Source: Anaerolineaceae bacterium UBA4890 (lineage in GTDB: Bacteria > Chloroflexota > Anaerolineae > Anaerolineales > Anaerolineaceae). Taken from it: a DNA stretch of 17,954 nucleotides. Position 1 is the first letter of the stretch. Every line of letters starts with the position of its first letter. The translations under genes and the position numbers were made by a program. Below are positions 1 to 8,055 of the stretch, in pieces. The notes beneath the pieces are model-generated. The model was not told the origin of the DNA. It made no database searches and was given only the letters and a program-made list of their open reading frames with translations. Location: NCBI GenBank assembly GCA_002399085.1, contig DHCY01000035.1:43325-61278 (forward strand). Direction: 5' to 3'.

Positions 1-37
1 GAACGAAGTGAAGAATCTTAACCGTATTGCCACAACG
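1..37. repeat. Partial REP/MITE-like element (left arm only)
   Basis: The first 37 bases match the left arm of the two fuller elements at 48-142 and 254-365 (GAACGAAGTGAAGAATCTTA, then the TATTGCCACAACG segment), after which similarity stops and the next copy begins at 48. The copy is cut by the window edge on the left and lacks a right arm. Confidence 0.65.
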
Positions 38-47
38 AAACAGGCTT

Positions 48-142
48 GTCATTCCGAACGAAGTGAAGAATCTTAACAGTATTGCCACAACGATTCCGAC
101 CCAATACCATCAAGATCCTTCGCAACGAAGGCTCAGGATGAC
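48..142. repeat. REP/MITE-like imperfect palindromic element, copy A
   Basis: A 95-bp element begins GTCATTCCGAACGAAG and ends GGCTCAGGATGAC. The right end read on the other strand (GTCATCCTGAGCCTTC, then GCGAAGGATCTT) resembles the left end (GTCATTCCGAACGAAG, then GAAGAATCTT), so the element is an imperfect inverted repeat that could fold as a long hairpin. The whole unit is repeated at 254-365. No transposase is encoded; it looks like a non-autonomous dispersed repeat of a kind common in Chloroflexota and other genomes. Confidence 0.7.
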
Positions 143-212
143 AGACGTTCGATTGTGCCGGCGTCCTCGCCGAGCACGCGATTTCACCGAAGTCGTCCAT
201 TCTTTATCATCC

Positions 213-260
213 TGAACGTTTGTCATTCTGAACGTTTGTCATTCTGAACGTTTGTCATTC
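213..260. repeat. Three tandem copies of a 16-bp unit
   Basis: The unit TGAACGTTTGTCATTC occurs three times in perfect tandem at 213-228, 229-244 and 245-260. It then runs into TGAACGAAG of the next palindromic element. The unit contains the element's own terminal bases (GTCATTCTGAAC), so the array looks like repeated duplication of the element's left end. Confidence 0.85.
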
Positions 261-365
261 TGAACGAAGTGAAGAATCTTAACAGTACTGCCACAACGTT
301 TCCGACCCAATCCCATCAAGATCCTTCGCACTCGAAGAGTCCTACGGAAGAAGGCTCAGGATGAC
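254..365. repeat. REP/MITE-like imperfect palindromic element, copy B, next to the sigma-factor stop
   Basis: This second full copy (GTCATTCTGAACGAAG to GGCTCAGGATGAC) differs from copy A by a few substitutions and by about 20 extra bases in the right arm, near 330-349. It ends at 365, only 5 bp from the sigma-factor stop codon at 371-373. Its fold may serve as the 3' end structure of the dnaG-sigma transcript; no separate terminator is seen there. The 370 bp left of the sigma gene hold only these repeats and no credible gene. Confidence 0.7.
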
Positions 366-370
366 AAAAC

Positions 371-1798
371 TCAATCGTCCTCCACAAAGTCCTGAAGCGG
401 ATTGCTGCGGGATGGGTCACGCAGGCGGCGCAGGGCAGATGATTCAATCTGCCTGATTCGTTCACGGGTAAGCCCAAAACGCTGGCTGACCTCCTCAAGC
501 GAGTGGTAGACACCATCCTTCAATCCAAAACGCAGCTCAAGCACCTCGCGCTGGCGCTCTGGGAGTGAATCCAGGGTTTCGCGAACGGTCTCGCGCAATG
601 AGTCACGCAGCACTTCCTCAATCGGTTCCTCTGAATCCTGGTCAGGAATGTAATCCGCCAAAATGCCGTCCTCGGTATCACCAACCGGGCTCTCCAGTGA
701 GACTGGTTCTTCCGCCGATTTCAGGACCGCTTCAACCTTTTGTGTGGCTTCGTCCCATCGATGCAGTAAGCCGTGGTCGGCCAGCTCACGGCTCCCGCCA
801 ATATCCAAAATTGTCTGCACGTCTTCTTCTGATAAAAAGCCGGATCTCACTGCCATCTCGGCAAAGGTTGGGTCGCGCCCCAAAGTCTGCACCAAGCTGT
901 GCTGGATCTTAACCAGCTTGCTGATCTGTTCCACGATATGAACAGGAATCCGGATGGTGCGCGCGTTCTCGAGGATGTAGCGGCTGATTGACTGTCTGAT
1001 CCACCATGTGGCATAGGTGCTGAAGCGAAAGCCCTTGGAGGGGTCGAACTTTTTGATCGCCTTCAGCAAGCCCATGTTGCCTTCCTGGATCAGATCCATC
1101 ATCCCGATTCCGCGGTTCTGGTAGCGCTTGGCTATGCTCACGACCAGGCGCAGGTTGTATTCCACGAACTGCTGGGTTGCCCATTCGGCATCGTCGATCA
1201 CCTGGTTTACGCGCTCTTCGAGCGCAGAGTCCGAAGGCAGGTTATCGAGCATTGGATTCTCCATGCATTCGATGATTCCAGCTTTCAGCTGATCGGCAAG
1301 TGAACCCATCCATTCGCGGGGCAGGATGTAGGCATCCATGAAAAGCCGCAGCAGATCGCTTGCCAATACCTCCCAGTGCTTGTTTGTGCCCCAGCGCGGG
1401 TCGTCGAGATAATTGCGGGTATATGAGTCAGAATCGACGATGCCCGCCCTGCTCATCCGCGAAGCCTCAGTCAGGACTTCCGTGATCTCTGGCGGGGCAA
1501 CTTGCAGACGCAGCGCGTCCCGCTTGACTTGTTCCCAGGTTGAACACATATCCAGAAAAACGCTTCTAGCGTCCAGGCTGCCCCCATCTTTTTGATAGAG
1601 GCTAAGCTGCTCTCGTGCCTGGATCATCACCGAGAGATGAAATTCATCCTTCGCGTCCAATAAGTAGGTATGGGCGATGTCTTTCAGATAAAGTTGAATG
1701 GGGTCGTTAACAAACTCAATATTCCCTTCAGCGCTGGCTGCTACATCGGGGTCAAGTTGATTTTCGCTATCGTTTCTGTCACTTTTGGCTGGAACCAT
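371..1798 (-). CDS. rpoD: Sigma-70 family RNA polymerase sigma factor, RpoD/SigA type
   Basis: This protein directs RNA polymerase to promoters. It has a region 1.2 segment near the N-terminus (DPIQLYLKDIA) and a full region 2 at about residues 213-285 (YNLRLVVSIAKRY, DLIQEGNMGLLKAI, FSTYATWWIRQSISRYI). Region 3 follows, and region 4 lies at about 405-470 with LPERQREVLELRFGL and the helix-turn-helix SLEEVSQRFGLTRERIRQIE. The start chosen is the second ATG of an ATGATG pair, because AGGAG at 1804-1808 lies 5 nt upstream; an in-frame GTG at 1825 would add 9 residues but has no such site. This start overlaps the 3' end of dnaG by 20 bp, which suggests one transcript and translational coupling, as in the classical dnaG-rpoD operon. 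With 475 residues and no long region 1.1 it could be the principal sigma factor or a close group 2 relative; its position beside dnaG favours the principal one. Confidence 0.92.
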   Translation of the reverse strand: MVPAKSDRNDSENQLDPDVAASAEGNIEFVNDPIQLYLKDIAHTYLLDAKDEFHLSVMIQAREQLSLYQKDGGSLDARSVFLDMCSTWEQVKRDALRLQVAPPEITEVLTEASRMSRAGIVDSDSYTRNYLDDPRWGTNKHWEVLASDLLRLFMDAYILPREWMGSLADQLKAGIIECMENPMLDNLPSDSALEERVNQVIDDAEWATQQFVEYNLRLVVSIAKRYQNRGIGMMDLIQEGNMGLLKAIKKFDPSKGFRFSTYATWWIRQSISRYILENARTIRIPVHIVEQISKLVKIQHSLVQTLGRDPTFAEMAVRSGFLSEEDVQTILDIGGSRELADHGLLHRWDEATQKVEAVLKSAEEPVSLESPVGDTEDGILADYIPDQDSEEPIEEVLRDSLRETVRETLDSLPERQREVLELRFGLKDGVYHSLEEVSQRFGLTRERIRQIESSALRRLRDPSRSNPLQDFVEDD

Positions 1799-3749
1799 CA
1801 TATCTCCTGCCGGCATAATAAACACCGGGAATATTTCGGACCTTGCCCGAGCCGCCTGATTCAGGGCTGATCAGCGCCTGATCAATCTTCCGTCTGGTTT
1901 CTATCAGATCGAGGTAAAGCAGGTTTGCTTCCTCGCTGGAATAGGTCTTTTCGTCGGCTTCATTTTGCAGGAAGTTGATTTCCCGCAGACGGTCTTCAAC
2001 ATGGTTCTTTCGCAGGCGCAAAATGCAGCGCAGTCGGTCTTTATATAATTTCGACTGTGTATCAGAAAGAGACTGGGCTTCTGTTGATAGTATCTGGGGC
2101 AATTCAAAGTCGTCGCCCAGATTCATTTCTACAAAATCAGCCGGTTCATATTCAGTCTGCGCGAGGCTCTGCCTGACCAGGCTGAGCAAGTGTTTCATAT
2201 CGCCTTCCTGGAAATCTTCCGAGTCGAGCGGTGTCAGTTCGAACTGCGCCAAAAAGCGATCGATCTGGTAGAGAGAATCCGGGTCGAGCACAAGATATTT
2301 GAGCGTGAACTCTTCCAGAGGGCGGTTTTTGGCGGCAAGGGTGATCGGCTGCCTGATCTGCGTATCTTCAGGCTGATCAGGGGTGCGGTTGCGTTTGCGG
2401 CGGTCGTGCGAGACTGTGGGGGTAGTCGCTTGTAGGGTACGGATATCGAGTCGCAGCAGCGCTGCCAGGCGCTGGCGGTAGGCTTCGCGTTCAACAGTGC
2501 TGCCAACATCTTCGATCAACGGTAATACCTGCTCGGCGATGGTGCGTTTCACCTTGGGGTCAGCCAGGTCCTGCCCTTCTGCCAGGCTGTCCATGACATG
2601 GATGACCACTGGTTTCGCTTCAGCGATGATTTTCCGCCAGGCTTCAGGGTTTTCCAAAACAACTTCATCGGGGTCTTTGCCTTCAGGCAGTGTGGTAACG
2701 CGGATGTCCGCCTTGAGGTAGCGTTCGATTTTGAGCAACCCACGTGAGTCAAAGTCGAGCTGTTCGTCTTTACCCATCGCTTTCCGGGCGGTTTCAAGAC
2801 CCCTGAGGGTGGCGTTTTGCCCGGCAGCGTCCGGGTCGAGCGCCAGGACGATGTTGGAAGTCATCTTTTTAATCAGTTGAAAATGAGCCTCGGTGAGGGC
2901 AGTTCCCATGGGAGAGACCGCGTTGGGGAAGCCCGCCTGGTGCAAGCTGATCACATCCATATAGCCTTCAACGATCACTGCCTGCGATTCAGCGCGCATG
3001 TTTGAGCGTGCCTGGTCGAGACCATAGAGCAGGCGACCCTTGTCAAAAACTTCGGTTGCCGGAGAGTTGAGATATTTCGGGACGTCCTCGGGGTTCAGCA
3101 CGCGCCCACCAAAACCTGCCATTTTGCCATACATACTGCGGATGGGGAACATCAGGCGATCACGAAAACGATCGTAAACGCGACCGTCATCCCCCTTGGA
3201 GAGCATACCGGCTTGCAGGATCTGCTCGCGGGTGTAACCCTTGGCGAGAAGATGGTCGAGCAGATGGCTCCAGCCATCGGGCGCGTAACCGAGCCCCCAG
3301 GTTTTGATGGTTTCATCTGTCAGCCCGCGATGGTGCAGGTAATCCAGTGCCTTTTTCCCAGGAGTAGTTTCGAGCATCTGCTGGCGGTAAAAGGCAACGG
3401 ATGCTTCCATAATGTCAAGCAGGATGTCGCGCTCCTGATCCTGTTTTCGGTCAGCCTGGGTCTGGGGTTTTAGCGTAACCCCGGCTTTGTCGGCAAGCTG
3501 TTTGAGCGCTTCCTGAAAATCGAGGTTATCGCGCTTCATGACGAAGCCAAACAGGTCGCCGCCTTCGTTGCATTGCCCGAAGCAGCGCCAGGTTTGGGAT
3601 TCGGGGAAAACCACGAATGCTGGCGTGCGCGTGTTGCTGTGAAATGGGCAAAAACCGATATAGTTCTTACCGGTGCGCTTGAGTTTGACCGTTTGACTGA
3701 CAATGTCAACCAGGTCGATGCGTTGTTTGATATCTTCTACAGCTGTCAT
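1779..3749 (-). CDS. dnaG: DNA primase DnaG
   Basis: DnaG makes RNA primers at the replication fork. The N-terminal zinc-binding domain (residues ~1-100) contains C34-P-F-H37 and C56-FGQ-C60. A catalytic core with YLNSPATEVFDKGRLLYG is followed by the TOPRIM motifs VEGYMDV (E261) and DPDAAG (D305, D307). The C-terminal ~200 residues are less conserved and include a helical region expected to contact DnaB. At 656 residues it is slightly longer than typical bacterial primases. One oddity is the second half of the zinc motif, which is Cys-x3-Cys; the form I know from most primases is Cys-x2-Cys (CFGCG). The start at 3749 has GAGG at 3761-3764, a rather long 11 nt upstream. The gene is first in an operon with the overlapping sigma factor gene; no clear promoter was identified in 3750-3843. 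Confidence 0.97.
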   Translation of the reverse strand: MTAVEDIKQRIDLVDIVSQTVKLKRTGKNYIGFCPFHSNTRTPAFVVFPESQTWRCFGQCNEGGDLFGFVMKRDNLDFQEALKQLADKAGVTLKPQTQADRKQDQERDILLDIMEASVAFYRQQMLETTPGKKALDYLHHRGLTDETIKTWGLGYAPDGWSHLLDHLLAKGYTREQILQAGMLSKGDDGRVYDRFRDRLMFPIRSMYGKMAGFGGRVLNPEDVPKYLNSPATEVFDKGRLLYGLDQARSNMRAESQAVIVEGYMDVISLHQAGFPNAVSPMGTALTEAHFQLIKKMTSNIVLALDPDAAGQNATLRGLETARKAMGKDEQLDFDSRGLLKIERYLKADIRVTTLPEGKDPDEVVLENPEAWRKIIAEAKPVVIHVMDSLAEGQDLADPKVKRTIAEQVLPLIEDVGSTVEREAYRQRLAALLRLDIRTLQATTPTVSHDRRKRNRTPDQPEDTQIRQPITLAAKNRPLEEFTLKYLVLDPDSLYQIDRFLAQFELTPLDSEDFQEGDMKHLLSLVRQSLAQTEYEPADFVEMNLGDDFELPQILSTEAQSLSDTQSKLYKDRLRCILRLRKNHVEDRLREINFLQNEADEKTYSSEEANLLYLDLIETRRKIDQALISPESGGSGKVRNIPGVYYAGRRYDGSSQK

Positions 3750-3844
3750 GTTTTGACCGACCTCGTGGAAAGGAGCATAGTCAATTTTACCTTAGATGCT
3801 GTCGGTTCTTCTGCTGAACATATTGCAAGGCGTGCCTCGAACGA

Positions 3845-3872
3845 AAAAGGGAGACCATGCGGTCTCCCTTTT
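3845..3872 (-). terminator. Rho-independent terminator of the oxidoreductase gene
   Basis: A perfect 12-bp stem (AAAAGGGAGACC with GGTCTCCCTTTT) closes a 4-nt loop. On the minus strand it is followed by a run of five T. It lies 22 bp past the oxidoreductase stop and about 95 bp before the dnaG start, so it separates the two minus-strand transcripts. Flanking A and T runs mean it could also act on plus-strand transcription. Confidence 0.9.
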
Positions 3873-3893
3873 GCTTCATGCTATTATCTCGCT

Positions 3894-6800
3894 CTAAATC
3901 TTGGAGCTCGATTCATTTTGATTGGTGCTTTTCAGCTCTTCGTCAGCCTTCTTTGCGGCTAAATTCTGCTCCGGCGGATCATTGCGTACAATCGCCGGAT
4001 CGCTGGTGGGTTCTTTGGTTGCAGCTTCGAAGAAAGCCTCGGCTTGAGGAGTTGAGCCTTTGGGTCCAGCCCAGCCTTCAGACGCTTCGGCGGTTGTCGA
4101 CGGATCGGTTACTGCCACATCGTCAATCAGGTTCAACTTATAGCTGGAGTAATCGAGGTCTGCCAGCTGTGAATACAGCGTCCAGCGGCGATTGGCATCG
4201 ACTTCAGCCCTTCGCATCAACTCTTCGGCGCGTTCTTCATCCTGGTTAAGCAGCATGCGGTAGCGATTTTCATTGTAAGCATAGTCAGCCACACTGATCG
4301 TCGGTTCTTTCGAATCGAGCTGAAGCGGGTTCTTGCCTTCAGCCATCAGACGGGGGTCGTAACGATAAAGAACCCAGGCGCCTGAATTGACAGCCAGTTT
4401 CTGCTGCACGAGACCCATCTTCATGTCAAAACCGTGGCTGATACAGTGCGAGTAGGCAATGATTAGGGATGGTCCGTCATAAGACTCGGCTTCGTTAAAA
4501 GCTTTTAGTGTCTGCGCATCGCTGGCACCCATGGCAACGCGCGCGACATAGATGTTTCCGTATGTCATGGCAATTCTGCCCAGGTCTTTCTTGGGGCGTT
4601 CCTTGCCATTGGCAGCAAATTTGGCAACCGCGCCCAGCGGGGTTGCCTTGGAGCTCTGACCGCCAGTGTTGGAATAGACTTCGGTGTCCAGCACCAGGAC
4701 GTTCACGTTTTGCCCGGAGGCTAAAACGTGGTCCAAACCGCCATATCCGATGTCATAAGCCCAGCCATCACCGCCGATGATCCAAACACTCTTCTTGACC
4801 AGGTAGTCGGCAACATCGTTCAACTTCACGTGTCCATCGTCGGTTGCTCCGGCGAGGATGCTCTTCAGTTGCTTCACACGTTTGCGCTGCTCGTTGATAC
4901 CGGTTTCGGTGCTCTGATCAGCATTGAGCAGGGCATCTGCCAGGTCTTTTCCGATGAAATCAGCGTGTTTCGAGACCAATTCGCGGGCAATTTGGGTTGA
5001 TTTATCAACCGACAGGCGCATACCCAGACCAAACTCGGCGTTGTCTTCAAACAAGGAGTTTGACCAGGCAGGTCCCTTTCCTTTTTGACCAATAGCCCAG
5101 GGAGTGGTGGGCTGGTTGCCGCCATAAATAGAGGAACAACCGGTTGCATTGGCGACGACCATGCGGTCACCAAAGAGCTGAGTTGCCAGTTTGATGTATG
5201 GCGTCTCACCGCAGCCACCACAGGCTCCTGAGAACTCAAACAGGGGTTCCAGTTGCTGGGAATTCTTGATATTGGTGGGTCTGATATCTTCGCGGGGCAG
5301 CAAAGGCAGGTTCAGGAAGAAATCCCAGTTCTCGGCTTCGCTTTCGCGGATAGGAGGCTGAGGTCCCATATTGATGGCGTGTCTTCCGGGGTTGTTCTTG
5401 TCTTTTCCGGGACAGTTTTCCACACAAAGACCGCAACCAACACAATCTTCAGGCGCAACCTGGACGGTCCAGGAATAGCCTTCTTTCCATTCACGGAAAT
5501 TGGAGGGTTTACTCTTGAAGGTCGCCGGCGCATTTTCCAGCAGTGTGGTCGGGTAGACCTTGTTGCGGATGGTAGCATGCGGGCAGACGAAGGAACAACG
5601 ACCGCATTGGATACAGAGGTCGGGTTCCCAGATGGGGATCTCGAGAGCGATATTCCGTTTTTCCCACTGGGTTGTGCCAGAAGGATAGGTGCCATCATCA
5701 GGCAGTTTGCTCACAGGGATCTTGTCGCCATTGCGGGCGATCATCTCACCAAGCACTTCCTTGACAAACACAGGAGCATTTTCAGGGACTGGCTGGCGGC
5801 GGTGATGCTGGCTGGTGACTTCCTGCGGGTAATCGACTTTGTACAAATTTGCTACAGACTGGTCGACAGCCTCGAAGTTCTTCTGAACAACTTTCTCGCC
5901 TTTTTTACTATAAGTTTTTTCAATTGAGGTTTTGATTGCGGCAATGGCTTCATCTCTCGGTAAAACACCGCTGATCGCAAAGAATGCGGTCTGCATGATG
6001 GTGTTGATGCGGTTTCCCATGCCTGCGGCTTCAGCGACTTTGTAGGCGTCGATGACGTAGAATTGGATTTTCTTGGCAATCATATCTCTTTGCATTTCCA
6101 CCGGCAGCGTATCCCACACTTCTTCAGGGCTCGAAATAGTGTTCAGCAGGAACACAGAACCGGGGCGGGAGTATTGCAGCAGGTCGAAACGATCGATAAA
6201 ACTGACCTGGTGGCAGGCAAGGAAGTTGGCTTCGTTGGCAGAGATAAAATAGGGGGCGCGTATCGGCTGAGGACCAAAGCGCAGGTGCGATACTGTGACG
6301 CCGCCCGACTTTTTCGAGTCGTACTCAAAATAGCCCTGGGCGAAGTTGGGGGTCTCTTCACCAATGATCATGATCGAGTTCTTGTTGGCACCAACGGTAC
6401 CATCAGAACCGAGACCAAAGAACATCGCCTGGACGACGTTATCAGGCAAAATTTCAAAGCTGGGGTCATAGTCCAGGCTCAGGTTGGTGACGTCGTCTTC
6501 AATACCGACGGTAAAGTGTTCCTTGGGTTGGCTCTTTGCCAAGTCATCGAAAACACCTTTGACCATGGCGGGAGTGAAGTCCTTGGAAGAAAGACCGTAG
6601 CGTCCGCCGGTTACGTAGGGCATGGTCGCGCAGGCGATCGTTCCATTGTTCACACCGGTGTTGAGAGCGTTGATCACATCCTGGTAGAGGGGTTCGCCGA
6701 TTGAGCCAGGTTCCTTGGTGCGGTCAAGAACGGCGACCTTCTGTACAGTTGCCGGGATGGCGTCGATGAATTGCTGCACCGGGAAGGGGCGATAGAGCCG

Positions 6801-7706
6801 GACGATGATAACACCAACTTTTTCGCCGCGCTCGTTCAGGTATTTGGCGACTTCGGATGCTGTTTCTGCGCCAGAGCCCATCAACACAACCACGCGGTCA
6901 GCATTGGGAGCACCATAATATTCAACCAGGTTATATTGACGACCGGTCAGATCGGCAAAGCGGTCCATTTCTTCCTGGACGATGCGGATAGCTTCGGGGT
7001 AATAGCGGTTTACAGTTTCACGACCCTGGAAGTAGGTGTCGGGGTTTTGGGCAGTACCACGGATGAAAGGACGATCAGGCGACAGTGCGCGGGCACGGTG
7101 AGCCTGGATCATTTCGTCATCGATCATTTCACGCAGGTCATCATCGGTAAGACGTTCGATCTTGTTGATCTCGTGAGAGGTGCGGAAACCATCGAAAAAG
7201 TGAACAAAAGGAATGCGGGAGCGCAGGGTTGCAGCAGTGGCGATGAGCGCGGTATCCTGGGCTTCCTGGGGGGAATTACTTGCAATCATACCCCAACCGG
7301 TCTGGCGTACTGCCATGACGTCGGAATGATCTCCGAAAATGGACAATGCCTGGGCAGCCAACGAACGGGCAGAAACATGGAAAATTGCAGGGGTTAATTC
7401 ACCGGCAATTTTGTACATGTTTGGGATCATGAGCAAGAGCCCCTGTGAGGCGGTGAATGTTGTCGAAAGCGAGCCGGCTTGCAGAGCGCCATGCACTGCG
7501 CCTGCCGCGCCGCCTTCAGACTGCATCTCGATCACAGTTGGGACAGTTCCCCAAATGTTTGGTATGCCCTCTGCCGCCCATTGGTCAGCAAACTCACCCA
7601 TGCCCGATGAGGGGGTGATTGGGTAGATGGCGATTACTTCGTTTAGCCTGTATGCCACATGGGCGGTTGCTTCGTTGGCATCAGTCATTACCATTTCACG
7701 TTTCAT
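3894..7706 (-). CDS. nifJ: Pyruvate:ferredoxin (flavodoxin) oxidoreductase, single-chain
   Basis: The enzyme decarboxylates pyruvate with CoA to acetyl-CoA and CO2 and reduces ferredoxin, in the cytoplasm of anaerobes. The N-terminal domain has YPITPSS with T31, E64 and R114, at the same numbers as the pyruvate/thiamine-site residues of the Desulfovibrio africanus enzyme. Two ferredoxin-type motifs bind 4Fe-4S clusters: C698-x2-C-x2-C-x3-C708 and C755-x2-C-x2-C-x3-C765. Proximal cluster ligands are C829, C832, C857 and C1088, each +17 relative to D. africanus. The thiamine diphosphate motif GDGWAYDIG...YSNTGGQ is at about 977-1015. A tail of about 70-80 residues from ~1190 to 1270 is rich in Ala, Glu, Pro and Ser with no cysteines. 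The start is set by AGGAG 7 nt upstream (7714-7718). It is a single-gene unit ending at the hairpin at 3845-3872. A 2-oxoacid other than pyruvate is possible but less likely. Confidence 0.97.
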   Translation of the reverse strand: MKREMVMTDANEATAHVAYRLNEVIAIYPITPSSGMGEFADQWAAEGIPNIWGTVPTVIEMQSEGGAAGAVHGALQAGSLSTTFTASQGLLLMIPNMYKIAGELTPAIFHVSARSLAAQALSIFGDHSDVMAVRQTGWGMIASNSPQEAQDTALIATAATLRSRIPFVHFFDGFRTSHEINKIERLTDDDLREMIDDEMIQAHRARALSPDRPFIRGTAQNPDTYFQGRETVNRYYPEAIRIVQEEMDRFADLTGRQYNLVEYYGAPNADRVVVLMGSGAETASEVAKYLNERGEKVGVIIVRLYRPFPVQQFIDAIPATVQKVAVLDRTKEPGSIGEPLYQDVINALNTGVNNGTIACATMPYVTGGRYGLSSKDFTPAMVKGVFDDLAKSQPKEHFTVGIEDDVTNLSLDYDPSFEILPDNVVQAMFFGLGSDGTVGANKNSIMIIGEETPNFAQGYFEYDSKKSGGVTVSHLRFGPQPIRAPYFISANEANFLACHQVSFIDRFDLLQYSRPGSVFLLNTISSPEEVWDTLPVEMQRDMIAKKIQFYVIDAYKVAEAAGMGNRINTIMQTAFFAISGVLPRDEAIAAIKTSIEKTYSKKGEKVVQKNFEAVDQSVANLYKVDYPQEVTSQHHRRQPVPENAPVFVKEVLGEMIARNGDKIPVSKLPDDGTYPSGTTQWEKRNIALEIPIWEPDLCIQCGRCSFVCPHATIRNKVYPTTLLENAPATFKSKPSNFREWKEGYSWTVQVAPEDCVGCGLCVENCPGKDKNNPGRHAINMGPQPPIRESEAENWDFFLNLPLLPREDIRPTNIKNSQQLEPLFEFSGACGGCGETPYIKLATQLFGDRMVVANATGCSSIYGGNQPTTPWAIGQKGKGPAWSNSLFEDNAEFGLGMRLSVDKSTQIARELVSKHADFIGKDLADALLNADQSTETGINEQRKRVKQLKSILAGATDDGHVKLNDVADYLVKKSVWIIGGDGWAYDIGYGGLDHVLASGQNVNVLVLDTEVYSNTGGQSSKATPLGAVAKFAANGKERPKKDLGRIAMTYGNIYVARVAMGASDAQTLKAFNEAESYDGPSLIIAYSHCISHGFDMKMGLVQQKLAVNSGAWVLYRYDPRLMAEGKNPLQLDSKEPTISVADYAYNENRYRMLLNQDEERAEELMRRAEVDANRRWTLYSQLADLDYSSYKLNLIDDVAVTDPSTTAEASEGWAGPKGSTPQAEAFFEAATKEPTSDPAIVRNDPPEQNLAAKKADEELKSTNQNESSSKI

Positions 7707-7766
7707 ATATCTTCTCCTGTTTTTTTTGTAATAGGACTAATTCTTCTTTTGACACAGCAAAATTAA

Positions 7767-7786
7767 GTTTCCAATATCCTGGAAAC
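7767..7786. promoter_or_regulatory. Inverted repeat upstream of nifJ, candidate operator
   Basis: GTTTCCA and TGGAAAC form 7-bp perfect arms around the 6-bp spacer ATATCC. It lies 61-80 bp before the oxidoreductase start, a plausible place for a repressor or activator site. The binding factor is not identifiable; it does not match the Rex consensus (TTGTGA-N6-TCACAA). Confidence 0.4.
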
Positions 7787-7869
7787 CATCCTTTAGTATT
7801 GTAACCGATAACCTGAAACCAGGCGGAAATAATTTTTTGGGATTCCCGGCAAAAGGAAGATATTAGCCG

Positions 7870-7890
7870 GATTTATTGACTGAATAAATC
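7870..7890. promoter_or_regulatory. Inverted repeat in the divergent region, candidate operator
   Basis: GATTTATT and AATAAATC form 8-bp perfect arms around GACTG. The palindrome covers a possible -35 element TTGACT at 7876-7881 for the rightward transcript. It is AT-rich, so chance is not excluded. Confidence 0.35.
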
Positions 7891-8055
7891 ATGCTCCCCT
7901 TCTATATTGGAGAGTTGTGGATTAAGGAAAAAGAGGGGATTTCAAGGTAGCACTAATTTTACAGGATGGAAAGCAAACACAGGTTTATTAACATGTGGCT
8001 GGCATTGGAATTGCAACTATAACTTCATGAAGTATCTGTGGTTTAGGAGACTATT

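Larger units (their letters stand above)
7707..8055. other. Divergent intergenic region with two palindromes
   Basis: These 349 bp separate the minus-strand oxidoreductase gene from the plus-strand LysM lipoprotein gene. I see no gene here. The region is AT-rich and should hold promoters for both directions, but no convincing -35/-10 pair was found; the best plus-strand candidate is TTGACT (7876-7881) with a weak TTCTAT 18 bp later. Two perfect inverted repeats are described separately. Confidence 0.6.

Noticed and set aside
18..215. Short open frames on both strands in the left repeat region
   Set aside because: They are read through palindromic repeat elements and give the low-information peptides usual for such repeats.
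213..260. Possible CRISPR array from short regular repeats
   Set aside because: The 16-bp units are directly tandem without spacers, and no cas gene is present.
5253..6704. Two open frames of 213-224 codons on the plus strand inside the oxidoreductase gene
   Set aside because: They lie opposite a conserved coding region with intact catalytic motifs, and the translations resemble no protein family.
7767..7786. Rex-type redox operator upstream of nifJ
   Set aside because: The arms are GTTTCCA/TGGAAAC, which do not match TTGTGA/TCACAA; kept only as an unassigned palindrome.
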